A stretch of DNA of 64,000 nt from contig NZ_LWAE01000001.1 in the NCBI RefSeq assembly GCF_001623875.1, forward strand, positions 1,488,001 through 1,552,000. Direction: 5' to 3'. The notes below the pieces were generated by a model. The model was not told the origin of the DNA. It ran no database searches and saw nothing but the letters and a program-made list of their open reading frames with translations. Each line of letters opens with the position of its first letter. Positions within the stretch are counted from its first letter, which is position 1. The position numbers were made by a program, and so were the translations under genes. Positions 19,115 to 28,645 of the stretch are shown piece after piece. This DNA is from Clostridium magnum DSM 2767 (lineage in GTDB: Bacteria; Bacillota; Clostridia; Clostridiales; Clostridiaceae).

Positions 19115-19891
19115 ATGACATCATTGTTAAATAAAACAAGAATGTTAAATAGAATACTACAAAAAACAGGGACAGAGCCAGTAGTTTTTGATGATATATG
19201 TAACTTATTAAGTGATGTATTAAGCTGTAATGTTTATATTATAAGCAGAAAAGGAAAAATACTAGGCTATAATTTTTCAGCAGGTTTTGAGTGTGATATA
19301 GTTAAAGAAAAAGTTATAAGTGAAATGAGGTTTCCAGAGCACTATAATAATAAGTTGTTAAATGCTCATGAAACTCTTTCAAATTTAACAAGTCAAAATA
19401 TTTGTGTATTTGAAGAAGAAAAAGATTGTGGAATTCCAAATAAATTAACAACCATTGTACCTATAATTGGTAATAGAGAAAGACTAGGAACTTTATTACT
19501 TGCAAGATTTGATGAATCTTTTACAGATGAAGATTTAGTTATATCAGAATATAGTGCTACAATAATTGGGTTAGAAATATTAAGATCTAAGCAGGATGAA
19601 ATAGAAGAAGAAGCAAGAAAGAAGGCAGTAGTTCAGCTTGCTATAGGAACACTTTCCTATTCAGAACTAGAGGCTGTAGAACACATTTTCAATGAGTTAG
19701 ATGGAACAGAAGGCTTACTTGTAGCATCTAAGATAGCAGATAAAGTTGGAATTACAAGATCCGTAATAGTAAATGCATTAAGAAAATTTGAGAGTGCAGG
19801 GGTTATTGAATCCAGATCTTTAGGTATGAAAGGTACTCATATAAGAATACTTAATGAAAAGTTGATAGATGAACTGAAAAAAATAAAGTAG
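19115..19891 (+). CDS. codY: GTP- and branched-chain-amino-acid-sensing regulator CodY
   Basis: 258-residue global repressor of stationary-phase and nutrient genes. An N-terminal GAF domain (about 1-155; [31 protein letters not shown]) binds isoleucine or valine. The C-terminal winged helix-turn-helix is unmistakable: [19 protein letters not shown] and [29 protein letters not shown] precedes the ATG. It has its own promoter and ends at a strong bidirectional hairpin. Confidence 0.98.
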   Translation: MTSLLNKTRMLNRILQKTGTEPVVFDDICNLLSDVLSCNVYIISRKGKILGYNFSAGFECDIVKEKVISEMRFPEHYNNKLLNAHETLSNLTSQNICVFEEEKDCGIPNKLTTIVPIIGNRERLGTLLLARFDESFTDEDLVISEYSATIIGLEILRSKQDEIEEEARKKAVVQLAIGTLSYSELEAVEHIFNELDGTEGLLVASKIADKVGITRSVIVNALRKFESAGVIESRSLGMKGTHIRILNEKLIDELKKIK

Positions 19892-19970
19892 TATAATACT
19901 ATGAGGATATAGTATTAAATTGACTGAAGAGAGTTTGTTTAATATTCTAAGTACTCTATACTATATGAAT

Positions 19971-20014
19971 AAAAAAAGGTTAAATTAAATTAATATTTAA
20001 TTTAACCTTTTTTT
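19971..20014. terminator. Long terminator hairpin after codY
   Basis: AAAAAAAGGTTAAATTAAAT and its exact complement flank a four-base TAAT loop, giving a 20-bp stem ending TTTTTTT, with A's on the other side so it can work in both directions. Confidence 0.85.
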
Positions 20015-20030
20015 ATTCTGTCTAAGTTGA

Positions 20031-20190
20031 TTTATCCGATGACTACCAGCTCCAGTACTCCTATCTTTATACGGAGCTCCTCTTCATATGTCAGAGGAGT
20101 ACTCACAGAGCAAGCATCATCATCAAATCATAGATTTGAGATGTCTGCTTTACCGATTTATAAAAAATCATAGATTTTGATTCGCTGCTG
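20031..20190 (-). repeat. Dispersed structured intergenic element, copy C (diverged, 5' end lost)
   Basis: On the minus strand the 3' block is clear: GGAGTACTGGAGCTGGTAGTC then ATCGGATAAA, as is the internal CAGCGAATCAAAATC-TAT-GATTTT hairpin found in copies B and E. The 5' hairpin and the ACGAATCCAGGGACG core are missing, and the middle has been replaced or duplicated: AAATCTATGATTT-like segments occur twice. It lies between the codY terminator and the rpsB promoter, opposite to transcription. Confidence 0.7.
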
Positions 20191-20329
20191 AACTGGAATT
20201 TTATCTAAATTGGTATAAATATTACTGTAATAATAATAATATATATATACAAAGTAATTAATTATCTGTTATTTTAAGGATCTTTCATATAATAATTCTA
20301 AATTTAGCTATGTAATTTCAAAAATGTTG

Positions 20330-20358
20330 TTGAATAGCTTTAATGCTTATGATATACT
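20330..20358 (+). promoter_or_regulatory. Sigma-A promoter for rpsB-tsf
   Basis: TTGAAT (20330-20335), 17-bp spacer, TATACT (20353-20358). The start point would be near 20365, just before the S2 leader stem. Confidence 0.7.
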
Positions 20359-20380
20359 ACTTAAGGTAAGAAAATACGCA

Positions 20381-20438
20381 CATTACCCAATTCGTAAAAT
20401 GGTGCCTAAAAAGGTATTTTATGAATATGACGGTAATG
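20381..20438 (+). ncRNA. Candidate S2 (rpsB) leader RNA
   Basis: A three-tier stem-loop: outer CATTACC (20381-20387) with GGTAATG (20432-20438), inner ATTCGTAAAAT with ATTTTATGAAT (one G-U), and an apical GCC with GGT around TAAAA. It lies between the promoter and the rpsB ribosome site, where an autoregulatory S2 site would be expected. I do not recall a named Rfam family with this shape in clostridia. Confidence 0.55.
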
Positions 20439-20466
20439 GAGGAAAAACCTAGGAGGGAAAAATATT

Positions 20467-21168
20467 ATGTCAGTTATTTCAATGAAACAATTATTAGAAG
20501 CAGGTGTTCACTTTGGACATCAAACAAGAAGATGGAACCCTAAGATGGCTCCATACATATTCACAGAAAGAAATGGAATCTACATAATCGATTTACAAAA
20601 AACAGTTAAAAAAGTAGAAGAAGCTTATGATTTCATTAAGAGTGTTTCTGAAGAAGGAAAAGATGTTCTTTTTGTTGGAACTAAGAAGCAAGCTCAAGAA
20701 GCAATTCAAGAAGAAGCTGTAAGATGCGGTATGCACTTTGTTAACAATAGATGGCTTGGTGGTATGATGACTAACTTCACAACAATCAAGACAAGAATAA
20801 GCAAATTAGAAGAATTAGAAAAGATGGAAGAAGATGGAACTTTTGAAGTTCTTCCAAAGAAAGAAGTTATTAAGCTTAAGAATGACCAGGAAAAATTAGA
20901 GAAAAACTTAGGCGGAATCAAAGAAATGAACGCAGGCAACATAGGAGCATTATTCGTTGTTGACCCAAGAAAAGAAAAAAATGCTATATCAGAAGCTAAA
21001 ATTCTAGGAATACCAGTTGTAGCTATAGTTGATACAAACTGTGATCCAGATGAAGTTGATTTTGTTATACCTGGAAACGATGATGCAATAAGAGCTGTAA
21101 AATTAATAACAGCTAAGATTGCTGATGCTATAATAGAAGGAAGACAGGGCGAACAATTAGCTGAATAA
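20467..21168 (+). CDS. rpsB: 30S ribosomal protein S2
   Basis: 233 residues, with [36 protein letters not shown] and [27 protein letters not shown] lies 9 nt before the ATG. It heads the rpsB-tsf unit under the promoter and leader just upstream. Codon choice is more biased (AGA, GAA, CCA) than in neighbouring genes, as expected for a highly expressed protein. Confidence 0.99.
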   Translation: MSVISMKQLLEAGVHFGHQTRRWNPKMAPYIFTERNGIYIIDLQKTVKKVEEAYDFIKSVSEEGKDVLFVGTKKQAQEAIQEEAVRCGMHFVNNRWLGGMMTNFTTIKTRISKLEELEKMEEDGTFEVLPKKEVIKLKNDQEKLEKNLGGIKEMNAGNIGALFVVDPRKEKNAISEAKILGIPVVAIVDTNCDPDEVDFVIPGNDDAIRAVKLITAKIADAIIEGRQGEQLAE

Positions 21169-21243
21169 TTTGTTGGGGTAGATAAAGATAATAAATCTCT
21201 TTATTTACCTCTTAAATTAAGTTAAAATTAGGAGGAATCTACG

Positions 21244-22164
21244 ATGATAACTGCACAGATGGTAAAAGAGTTAAGAGAAAGAACTGGAGCAGGCATGATG
21301 GACTGCAAGAAAGCTTTAAGTGAAGCTAATGGGGATTCAGAAAAAGCTGTAGAAATATTAAGAGAAAAAGGATTAGCAGCTGCAGCTAAAAAAGCAGGAA
21401 GAATAGCAGCTGAAGGATTAGTTAAGACTTACGTTTCAGAAGATGGAAAAACTGCTTCAATAGTAGAAGTTAACTGTGAAACTGACTTCGTAGCAGTTAA
21501 TGAAGACTTCGTAACATTTGCTGATAATGTTGCAAAACAAGTAGCAGCAACAAAGGCTATTGCTATAGAAGAATTAGTAGAAGAAAAATACATAGCTGGA
21601 ACAGATAAGACTGTTCAAGAAACTGTAAATGAATTAATAGCAAAAATTGGTGAAAACATGGCAGTAAGAAGATTTTCAAAACTTGCTGTAGAAAATGGTA
21701 CAATTGCAAGCTATATTCACGGTGGTGGAAGAATAGGCGTTCTTGTAAAAGTTGAATGTGAAAAAGATAGTGATGTTTTAGCTGCAGTAGCTAAGGATGT
21801 AGCTATGCAAGTTGCTGCAACTAATCCATTATTCTTAAATAGAGATGCTGTAGATAATGAATCATTAGAAAAAGAAAAAGAAATTTACAGAGTTCAAGCA
21901 TTAAATGAAGGAAAACCAGAAAAAATCGTTGAAAAAATGGTTGTTGGAAGAGTTCAAAAATACTACAAGGAAAATTGTTTAGTTGAACAGGTTTATGTAA
22001 AGAATCCTGATTTAACTATTGAAAAATACCTTCAAGAGAAATCAAAAGAAGTAGGTGCTCCAATAACAGTAGCTGCTTTTGTAAGATTTGAAAAAGGTGA
22101 AGGAATTGAGAAAAAAGAAGAGAACTTTGCTGAAGAAGTTCAAAAGCAAATGCAGGGTAAATAG
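21244..22164 (+). CDS. tsf: Elongation factor Ts
   Basis: Guanine-nucleotide exchange factor for EF-Tu. 306 residues: N-terminal module [19 protein letters not shown], core domains with [12 protein letters not shown] and [16 protein letters not shown], and [16 protein letters not shown] precedes the ATG. It lies 75 nt after rpsB without an intervening terminator and is followed by one. Confidence 0.99.
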   Translation: MITAQMVKELRERTGAGMMDCKKALSEANGDSEKAVEILREKGLAAAAKKAGRIAAEGLVKTYVSEDGKTASIVEVNCETDFVAVNEDFVTFADNVAKQVAATKAIAIEELVEEKYIAGTDKTVQETVNELIAKIGENMAVRRFSKLAVENGTIASYIHGGGRIGVLVKVECEKDSDVLAAVAKDVAMQVAATNPLFLNRDAVDNESLEKEKEIYRVQALNEGKPEKIVEKMVVGRVQKYYKENCLVEQVYVKNPDLTIEKYLQEKSKEVGAPITVAAFVRFEKGEGIEKKEENFAEEVQKQMQGK

Positions 22165-22171
22165 TAACTGA

Positions 22172-22200
22172 AGAGGGAACACAGTGTGTTCTCTTTTTTT
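22172..22200 (+). terminator. Terminator after tsf
   Basis: AGAGGGAACACA and TGTGTTCTCT pair across a one- to three-base loop, then TTTTTTT. Confidence 0.85.
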
Positions 22201-22250
22201 AAAGTATAAACCTTAATATGTGTGTAATTTTTGACAATTTGGAGGTATAA

Positions 22251-22967
<717 letters not shown>

Positions 22968-22987
22968 AAGATAAGGAGGCATTTTCT

Positions 22988-23545
22988 ATGATTAAAGACA
23001 TTTTAAAAATTGCAGATGAAAAAATGAATAAGACAATTGAATCACTAAAGAGAGACTTAGGTTCTATGAAGGCTGGAAGAGCCAATCCTGCTATGTTAGA
23101 TAGAATTGAAGCTGAATATTATGGAGCTATGACTCCACTAAATCAATTAGCAAACATATCAATTCCAGAACCAAGGATAATTGCTATTCAGCCTTGGGAT
23201 AAAGGTGCATTCAAAGCAATTGAAAAAGCTATACTTAAATCAGACCTTGGAATTAACCCATCAAGTGATGGGGAATTAATAAGACTTATTATACCTGAAC
23301 TTACAGAAGAAACTAGAAAAAATATAGTAAAGAATGTAAAGAAGGCAGGAGAAGATTCAAAGGTTGCTATAAGATCAATAAGAAGAGATTGTAATGACAA
23401 AATTAAGGCTTTAAAGAAAGATAGTGACTTATCTGAAGATGAAATTAAAAAGGCTGAAGATGATATCCAAAAAAGAACTGATAATTTTATTAAGGAAATA
23501 GATAAAATAGTTGACGCTAAAGAAAAAGAAATTATGTCAATATAA
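22988..23545 (+). CDS. frr: Ribosome recycling factor
   Basis: 185 residues; with EF-G it splits post-termination ribosomes. It shows KSLKRDL-like helices, GRANPAMLDRIEAEYYG, TPLNQLANISIPEPR, DLGINPSSDGELIRLIIPELTEE-type signature split across the hinge, and a long C-terminal helix. AAGGAGG lies just upstream. A strong terminator ends the pyrH-frr unit. Confidence 0.98.
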   Translation: MIKDILKIADEKMNKTIESLKRDLGSMKAGRANPAMLDRIEAEYYGAMTPLNQLANISIPEPRIIAIQPWDKGAFKAIEKAILKSDLGINPSSDGELIRLIIPELTEETRKNIVKNVKKAGEDSKVAIRSIRRDCNDKIKALKKDSDLSEDEIKKAEDDIQKRTDNFIKEIDKIVDAKEKEIMSI

Positions 23546-23558
23546 TATGAATTGTTTT

Positions 23559-23583
23559 AAACCTGCGAATTCGCAGGTTTTTG
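23559..23583 (+). terminator. Terminator after frr
   Basis: AAACCTGCGA and TCGCAGGTTT form a 10-bp stem with a tiny ATT-type loop, followed by TT. Confidence 0.8.
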
Positions 23584-23632
23584 TTAGCAATAACAGAGAA
23601 ACTTTTATAAAATTATGAATGGAGAATGGCAT

Positions 23633-24406
23633 ATGTTAAATTTTTTTAGTTCCAAAAAAAGTAATCAGAATTATACTAATGAAGGTAATATAGACTTAAA
23701 GAATATACCAAAGCATATAGCTATTATAATGGATGGTAATGGCAGATGGGCCAAGGAAAGAAGACTTCCTAGGACAATGGGACATAAGGCTGGAGTTGAA
23801 GCCATAAGAGAAATAGTGAAGGAATGTAGTAATATAGGAGTTAAATATTTGACACTATATGCATTTTCCACGGAGAACTGGGTAAGACCCAAAGACGAAG
23901 TTAGTGCTCTAATGAGTTTGCTAATGGAATACTTAAAAAAAGAGTTTCGTGAATTAGATTCAAACAATGTTGTTATAAACCATATTGGAGATATATCAAA
24001 ATTACCTCAGGTATGTCAACAGGAATTAATAAATGCTTACGAAAATACAAAACATAATACAGGATTAGTTTTAAATTTAGCTTTAAACTATGGAGGTAGA
24101 GATGAACTAGTTCGTGCTTTTAAGTTAATGCATGAAGATATTATAAAAGGGAAAATAAATGAAAATGATATAAATGATAATACTCTGTCCAATTATTTAG
24201 ATACAAAGGGTATGCCTGATCCAGACATAATAATAAGGCCTAGTGGAGAGCAAAGACTTAGTAATTTTTTATTGTGGCAGTGTGCTTATTCTGAATTTTG
24301 GTATTCTAATATAAAATGGCCAGATTTTAAAAAAGAAAACTTACATAAAGCTATCTATGATTACCAAAATAGAGATAGAAGATTCGGAGGAGTTAAACAA
24401 AGTTAG
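23633..24406 (+). CDS. uppS: Undecaprenyl diphosphate synthase (isoprenyl transferase)
   Basis: Cis-prenyltransferase making the C55 lipid carrier for peptidoglycan. 257 residues: the catalytic segment HIAIIMDGNGRWAKERRLPR, GHKAGVEAIREIV, LTLYAFSTENWVRP and the C-terminal IIRPSGEQRLSNFLLWQ with EFWY. I start at ATG 23633 because GGAG lies 8 nt before it; an in-frame ATG at 23615 has no ribosome site. The residues before about 28 are a poorly conserved extension. cdsA follows. Confidence 0.97.
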   Translation: MLNFFSSKKSNQNYTNEGNIDLKNIPKHIAIIMDGNGRWAKERRLPRTMGHKAGVEAIREIVKECSNIGVKYLTLYAFSTENWVRPKDEVSALMSLLMEYLKKEFRELDSNNVVINHIGDISKLPQVCQQELINAYENTKHNTGLVLNLALNYGGRDELVRAFKLMHEDIIKGKINENDINDNTLSNYLDTKGMPDPDIIIRPSGEQRLSNFLLWQCAYSEFWYSNIKWPDFKKENLHKAIYDYQNRDRRFGGVKQS

Positions 24407-24452
24407 AGATATATGACTAAGTCTTGAAAATATAAGCTTAGGAGATGATAAA

Positions 24453-25250
24453 ATGAACAACAGATATATAGGGGCATTAATAATAGCTCCATTTCTCATA
24501 CTTTTGTTTTTAGGTGGAGTATACTTAAAATATGGAGTTATGATACTGTCTTTATTGGGAATGCACGAATTTTATAAGGTAATAAGGGAGAAGAATATTA
24601 ATGCTATAAGCTCAGCGGGCTATTTATTATGTCTTATATATTATATAACCTTGAGTAACGATATTAATTATAAGCTTATATTTTTCATTTTAGTAATTAC
24701 GGTCTTTATAATTATGTGTATTCCTGTCTTAGATATAAATTATAATTTTATAGATATTTCAGTAACCATACTGGTATTTCTATATGTTGCCATATTCTTT
24801 AGTTTTATAGTTCTAGTTAATAGTAAAGTTAATGGAAACTATTTAGTTTGGATAATATTTATTTCTTCATGGCTTTGTGATACTGCTGCTTATTATGCAG
24901 GCAGATTCTTTGGTAAAAAAAAGTTATGTCCTGCAGTAAGTCCTAAAAAAACTGTAGAAGGATCTATTGGAGGAATTTTAGGCAGTGCTATAGCTTGTGG
25001 CATATTTGGATTTATAATTAATTCTAAGGGTATAGAAATACCGATATATCATTTTTTAGTAATAGGTATAGTTTGTGGAGGGTTTTGTCAATTTGGAGAT
25101 CTTGCAGCATCTTCTATAAAAAGACATGTTGGAGTAAAAGATTATAGTAATTTGATTCCAGGTCATGGAGGAATTCTAGATCGATTCGATAGTATACTTT
25201 TTGCTTCGGTAGTGGTGTATTACTATTTAACATTTGTAGTTGGAATTTAA
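24453..25250 (+). CDS. cdsA: Phosphatidate cytidylyltransferase
   Basis: Integral membrane enzyme that makes CDP-diacylglycerol from phosphatidate and CTP. 265 residues with about 8 hydrophobic segments, the SPKKTVEGSIGG motif, CQFGDLAASSIKR and the family signature PGHGGILDRFDSILFA near the C-terminus. AGGAGATG precedes the ATG. It is the last forward gene before a decayed repeat and a reverse-strand amidase gene; in most relatives dxr follows directly. Confidence 0.97.
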   Translation: MNNRYIGALIIAPFLILLFLGGVYLKYGVMILSLLGMHEFYKVIREKNINAISSAGYLLCLIYYITLSNDINYKLIFFILVITVFIIMCIPVLDINYNFIDISVTILVFLYVAIFFSFIVLVNSKVNGNYLVWIIFISSWLCDTAAYYAGRFFGKKKLCPAVSPKKTVEGSIGGILGSAIACGIFGFIINSKGIEIPIYHFLVIGIVCGGFCQFGDLAASSIKRHVGVKDYSNLIPGHGGILDRFDSILFASVVVYYYLTFVVGI

Positions 25251-25259
25251 AGATTTGAA

Positions 25260-25315
25260 TGAAATGGAAACGTGAATCAGATGGAAGTATTAGATCAGGT
25301 AGTCACGGGATAAAA
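25260..25315 (+). repeat. Dispersed element, internally deleted copy
   Basis: TGAAATGGAAACGTGAATCAGATGG (compare the first 25 bases of copy E) is joined directly to AAGTATTAGATCAGGTAGTCACGGGATAAA, the 3' block. The whole middle, including the right arm of the 5' hairpin and CCGCTC, is gone. Confidence 0.75.
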
Positions 25316-25361
25316 ATAGAGGGCGGATTAGCTTAATGTTAATCTAAACCCTCTATTTTTT
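25314..25361. terminator. Terminator after cdsA
   Basis: AAATAGAGGG pairs with CCCTCTATTT, with an inner GATTA/TAATC stem, followed by TTT. It begins within the last bases of the deleted repeat copy and can also serve the converging amidase gene. Confidence 0.75.
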
Positions 25362-25414
25362 ATATTATACATCTTGCTGTGAGAAATGTACTCTAATGAT
25401 GTAATTTTTATGGT

Positions 25415-25939
25415 TTAAATGCTTATTTTTAAAAAACGTAATTTAGATGCAGGCCAGGAACTTGAATAGGGGATGTTTAAAGCTTCGAAAGAATGATGAG
25501 ATATCAAAGGTCGGTTAGATGAAAAAGATGTTACTATTGCTGAGTGGAATACACTACCTTTGTTGTCTTGGAAAAAGATTAGATCTCCTAGTTGAAGTTC
25601 TGAAATATTTTGAACTTCTAATCCCTTAGGGCCGTAAAAATTTGACTTCTGGTTTACTTTTAAATACCAATAAAGAGAATTTGCTACTGTCCAAGAAATA
25701 GACCAAGTATCATTTTTTGAATTAATCGAATTACGTTTATACCACCAAGGGTTTTGTCTACTAAAATTCATGGGTGCTCCACCGGCTTTTAAACATTGAG
25801 AAATAAAATTGGCACAATCACCACTGCGATCATTAACTAATGGGAAATATCTGTAAGACTTATTTGGTTTAAGAGCATATTTTATGGCATAGGCTACAGC
25901 GTTGTTTCTATTATATTGATTTTGTCTAAATAAATACAT
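25415..25939 (-). CDS. Putative amidase-domain (Amidase_6-type) protein
   Basis: 174 residues, NlpC/P60-like papain-fold amidase domain. The catalytic cysteine block is SGDCANFISQCLKAGGAPM, the structural WWY and SISWTVA segments follow, then GDLIFFQ and the histidine segment VFHSAIVTSF. These match the clostridial putative amidase domain often found at the C-terminus of longer proteins. Here it stands alone with no signal peptide. The start at 25939 is chosen from GGAG 6 nt upstream on the minus strand. Substrate unknown; it runs against the flanking cdsA and dxr, suggesting insertion into the block. Confidence 0.8.
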   Translation of the reverse strand: MYLFRQNQYNRNNAVAYAIKYALKPNKSYRYFPLVNDRSGDCANFISQCLKAGGAPMNFSRQNPWWYKRNSINSKNDTWSISWTVANSLYWYLKVNQKSNFYGPKGLEVQNISELQLGDLIFFQDNKGSVFHSAIVTSFSSNRPLISHHSFEALNIPYSSSWPASKLRFLKISI

Positions 25940-26013
25940 AATAATCTCCGTAAAATTGCTATAATTATATTTTATGTACATTTAATAAAAATGTTAATAA
26001 TAAACATAAAATT

Positions 26014-26101
26014 TATAGCATATTCATAAATAAGACTAGTTATCTCGTATACTATAGCTAATAAAGGTGTTTACTTTATTTTATTTGATAAATATGCTAT
26101 A
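26014..26101. other. Inverted repeat pair upstream of dxr
   Basis: TATAGCATATT (26014-26024) and AATATGCTATA (26091-26101) are exact 11-bp complements about 65 bp apart, with weaker matches beyond. They lie in the divergent spacer between the amidase gene and dxr, so they could be regulatory or the edges of an old insertion. Confidence 0.35.
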
Positions 26102-26185
26102 GTTAATCATGTTAAAAATTTCATGGCAAAAGAGAAAACTCATTAAGTTAAAGATGAAGTAAAACTGGAATTAGGAGATGTTAGA

Positions 26186-27337
26186 ATGAAAAGACTTACA
26201 ATACTTGGTGCAACAGGTTCCATAGGAACTCAGACACTTGAAGTGATAAGAAGAGAGCAAGAGAACTTCGAGTTAGTAGCTGTTTCAGCTAACAATAATT
26301 CTAATAAAATTATTGATATAATTAATGAATTTGCACCACTCTATGCAGTATTAACAGAGAAAAAAGCTTATGAAGAAGTAAGAAAATATTGCCTAGATAA
26401 TAATTTAAAATGTAAAATATTATTTGGGATGGAAGGTCTAAATACTATAGCAAGTTTACAGGAGGTGGATATTGTTGTAACTTCCGTAGTTGGAATGATA
26501 GGGTTGGTACCTACTCTAAAGGCTATTCAAGCGGGAAAAGATATTGCTCTAGCAAACAAGGAAACATTAGTGGTAGGAGGAGAATTGGTTATTTCCGAAG
26601 CTAAAAAACATAATATAAAAATACTACCAGTGGATTCAGAACATGGTGCTATTTTTCAGTGTCTTCAAGGAAATAAAAAATCAGCTGTAAGTAAGATACT
26701 ACTTACAGCCTCAGGTGGACCTTTTAGAGGTAAGAGAAAGGAAGATCTTTTAGAGGTTACAGTTGATGAGGCCTTAAAACATCCTAGATGGAATATGGGA
26801 AAGAAAATATCCATTGATTCTGCTACGCTTATGAATAAAGGACTTGAGGTTATAGAAGCTCATTGGTTATTTGATGTTAAGTATGATGATATTCAAGTAC
26901 TGGTACATCCTCAAAGTATAATACACTCTATGGTGGAATATAGAGATGGAAGTATCATAGCTCAGTTAGGTAGTACAGACATGAAGCTTCCTATACAATA
27001 TGCACTTAACTATCCTAATAGAGAGCAGGCGGTAGCAGATAGATTGAATTTCTATGATATGGAAAACCTAACCTTTGAAAAACCTGATATGGATACTTTT
27101 ACAGCTCTTAGGCTTTCTTATGAAGCAGGAAAAGTCGGTGGGACAATGCCAGCAATATTAAATGCCGCTAATGAGGCAGCTGTAGAATTGTTTTTGGGTA
27201 AAAGAATTAAATTCTTAGAAATAGGAAACATATTAGAAGAATGTATGAATAAATTTGAAGTTCAACAGAGCTATGTTTTAGAAGATTTATTGGAAATTGA
27301 TTCTAAAGTTAAAAAATATGTTAAAGATAGATTCTAA
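26186..27337 (+). CDS. dxr: 1-deoxy-D-xylulose 5-phosphate reductoisomerase
   Basis: Second step of the MEP isoprenoid pathway, converting DXP to MEP with NADPH. 383 residues: NADPH-binding GATGSIGTQTLEV, LANKETLVVGGE, metal-binding LPVDSEHGAIFQCL, GGPFRGK and HPRWNMGKKISIDSATLMNKGLEVIEA in pieces, and HPQSIIHSMVEY. AGGAGATG lies upstream. It is followed by rseP and ispG, so two MEP genes are grouped here. Confidence 0.98.
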   Translation: MKRLTILGATGSIGTQTLEVIRREQENFELVAVSANNNSNKIIDIINEFAPLYAVLTEKKAYEEVRKYCLDNNLKCKILFGMEGLNTIASLQEVDIVVTSVVGMIGLVPTLKAIQAGKDIALANKETLVVGGELVISEAKKHNIKILPVDSEHGAIFQCLQGNKKSAVSKILLTASGGPFRGKRKEDLLEVTVDEALKHPRWNMGKKISIDSATLMNKGLEVIEAHWLFDVKYDDIQVLVHPQSIIHSMVEYRDGSIIAQLGSTDMKLPIQYALNYPNREQAVADRLNFYDMENLTFEKPDMDTFTALRLSYEAGKVGGTMPAILNAANEAAVELFLGKRIKFLEIGNILEECMNKFEVQQSYVLEDLLEIDSKVKKYVKDRF

Positions 27338-27408
27338 GATCAGGAATGGTTCTAAGGAACTTGTAAAAAAACAAGAATAACTTTAAATACAGTTGGGAGG
27401 AATATTAC

Positions 27409-28419
27409 TTGTATATTATAATGGCAATTTTGGCCTTTGGTGTTTTGGTTATAATTCATGAACTTGGTCATTTTACAATGGCAAAGCTTAATGGGGTGAA
27501 AGTTGAAGAATTTGCCATAGGAATGGGACCAAAGCTTTTGGGAATAAAAGGAAAGGAAACACAATATTCTATTAAATTATTACCTATAGGTGGATATGTA
27601 AAAATGCTTGGAGATGAGGGTGAAAGTAGTGATCCAAGAGCCTTTAATAACAAAAGTCCATTACGTAAATTAAGTATAGTTATAGCTGGACCTATAATGA
27701 ATCTTATTCTAGGTATAGTTCTTTTTGCAATAATAGCCAGTATGAGAGGCTATCTATCTCCAGTAGTTGAAAAAGTAGTGCCAAATCAACCAGCAGACGT
27801 AATGGGAATAAAGGCTGGTGACAAAATAGTAAGAGTTAACAATTCAAAGATTTCTACCTGGGAGGATTTTGTAACAGTTGTATACACTGCTAATGGAAAT
27901 CCTTTGGATATAACATATATTCGTAATAATCAAACTAATACCACAAAAGTTGTTCCAGTAAAAGATGCTGAACAAAATAGATATGTAGTTGGAATATATC
28001 CAACTACTGTAGAAAAGCCTACAGCTTCTCAATCAATAACATATGGTTTTGTTGAAACTAAATCACTAATTAAGCAGACTGGTAGTTTTTTCAAGACTAT
28101 ATTTAAAGGAAAAGCCTCAGTTAATGATGTTGGAGGACCTTTGACAATAATAAAATTCTCTGGAGCAGCAGCTAAAGCTGGAATTTTAAGTCTTATGGCT
28201 TTTGCTGCATATATAAGTGTACAGCTTGGTATATTTAACATAATTCCTTTTCCAGCTTTAGATGGAGGATATATAATAATGTTCCTATTTGAGCTGATTA
28301 CAGGTAAAAAGCTAGATGATAACAAGGTTGGAATTATAAACTATGTGGGATTCGCCATTTTAATGACATTAATGGTTCTAGTAACAATAAAAGATATATT
28401 GTATCCTATTAAGATTTAG
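27409..28419 (+). CDS. rseP: RIP metalloprotease RseP/RasP (site-2 protease)
   Basis: Intramembrane zinc protease that cleaves anti-sigma factors and leftover signal peptides. 336 residues: the active-site HELGHF in the first membrane segment, a PDZ domain (about 110-190; GIKAGDKIVRVNN), and the second metal ligand in FPALDGGYIIMFLFE before the last membrane span. It starts at TTG 27409 with GGGAGG 8 nt upstream. It follows dxr by 71 nt; a repeat copy begins directly after its stop. Confidence 0.96.
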   Translation: MYIIMAILAFGVLVIIHELGHFTMAKLNGVKVEEFAIGMGPKLLGIKGKETQYSIKLLPIGGYVKMLGDEGESSDPRAFNNKSPLRKLSIVIAGPIMNLILGIVLFAIIASMRGYLSPVVEKVVPNQPADVMGIKAGDKIVRVNNSKISTWEDFVTVVYTANGNPLDITYIRNNQTNTTKVVPVKDAEQNRYVVGIYPTTVEKPTASQSITYGFVETKSLIKQTGSFFKTIFKGKASVNDVGGPLTIIKFSGAAAKAGILSLMAFAAYISVQLGIFNIIPFPALDGGYIIMFLFELITGKKLDDNKVGIINYVGFAILMTLMVLVTIKDILYPIKI

Positions 28420-28420
28420 C

Positions 28421-28550
28421 TTGAAGTGAAACTTGAATCACATGAAGTCTGGAATTTATCTGATTTTTAGTGGAACGAATCCAGTAACGTAGCAGCTCAA
28501 AACCTACATTACAAAAATGGCGGTATTAGAGCGGGCAGTCATCGGACAGA
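28421..28550 (+). repeat. Dispersed structured intergenic element, copy D (short, diverged)
   Basis: Starts TTGAAGTGAAACTTGAATCA two bases after the rseP stop. Core GAACGAATCCAGTAACGTAG and 3' block GGTATTAGAGCGGGCAGTCATCGGA are clear. The 5' hairpin is eroded to AATCA/TGATT and the middle is short, like copy A. The outer GAGCGG has CAGCTC opposite it, one mismatch from pairing. Confidence 0.8.
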
Positions 28551-28583
28551 ATTTGAAAGTGTTTAGTAGTCTTTAGACAATAG

Positions 28584-28627
28584 ATTGGGAATGAAGATTA
28601 GATTAGATATTTTTCATTCCCAATTTT
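28584..28627 (+). terminator. Terminator-like hairpin before ispG
   Basis: ATTGGGAATGAA (28584-28595) pairs exactly with TTCATTCCCAAT (28613-28624), followed by TT. The same ATTGGGAATG string builds the larger hairpin at 34457-34517. Confidence 0.6.
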
Positions 28628-28645
28628 CGTGAAGGAGTTGATATA

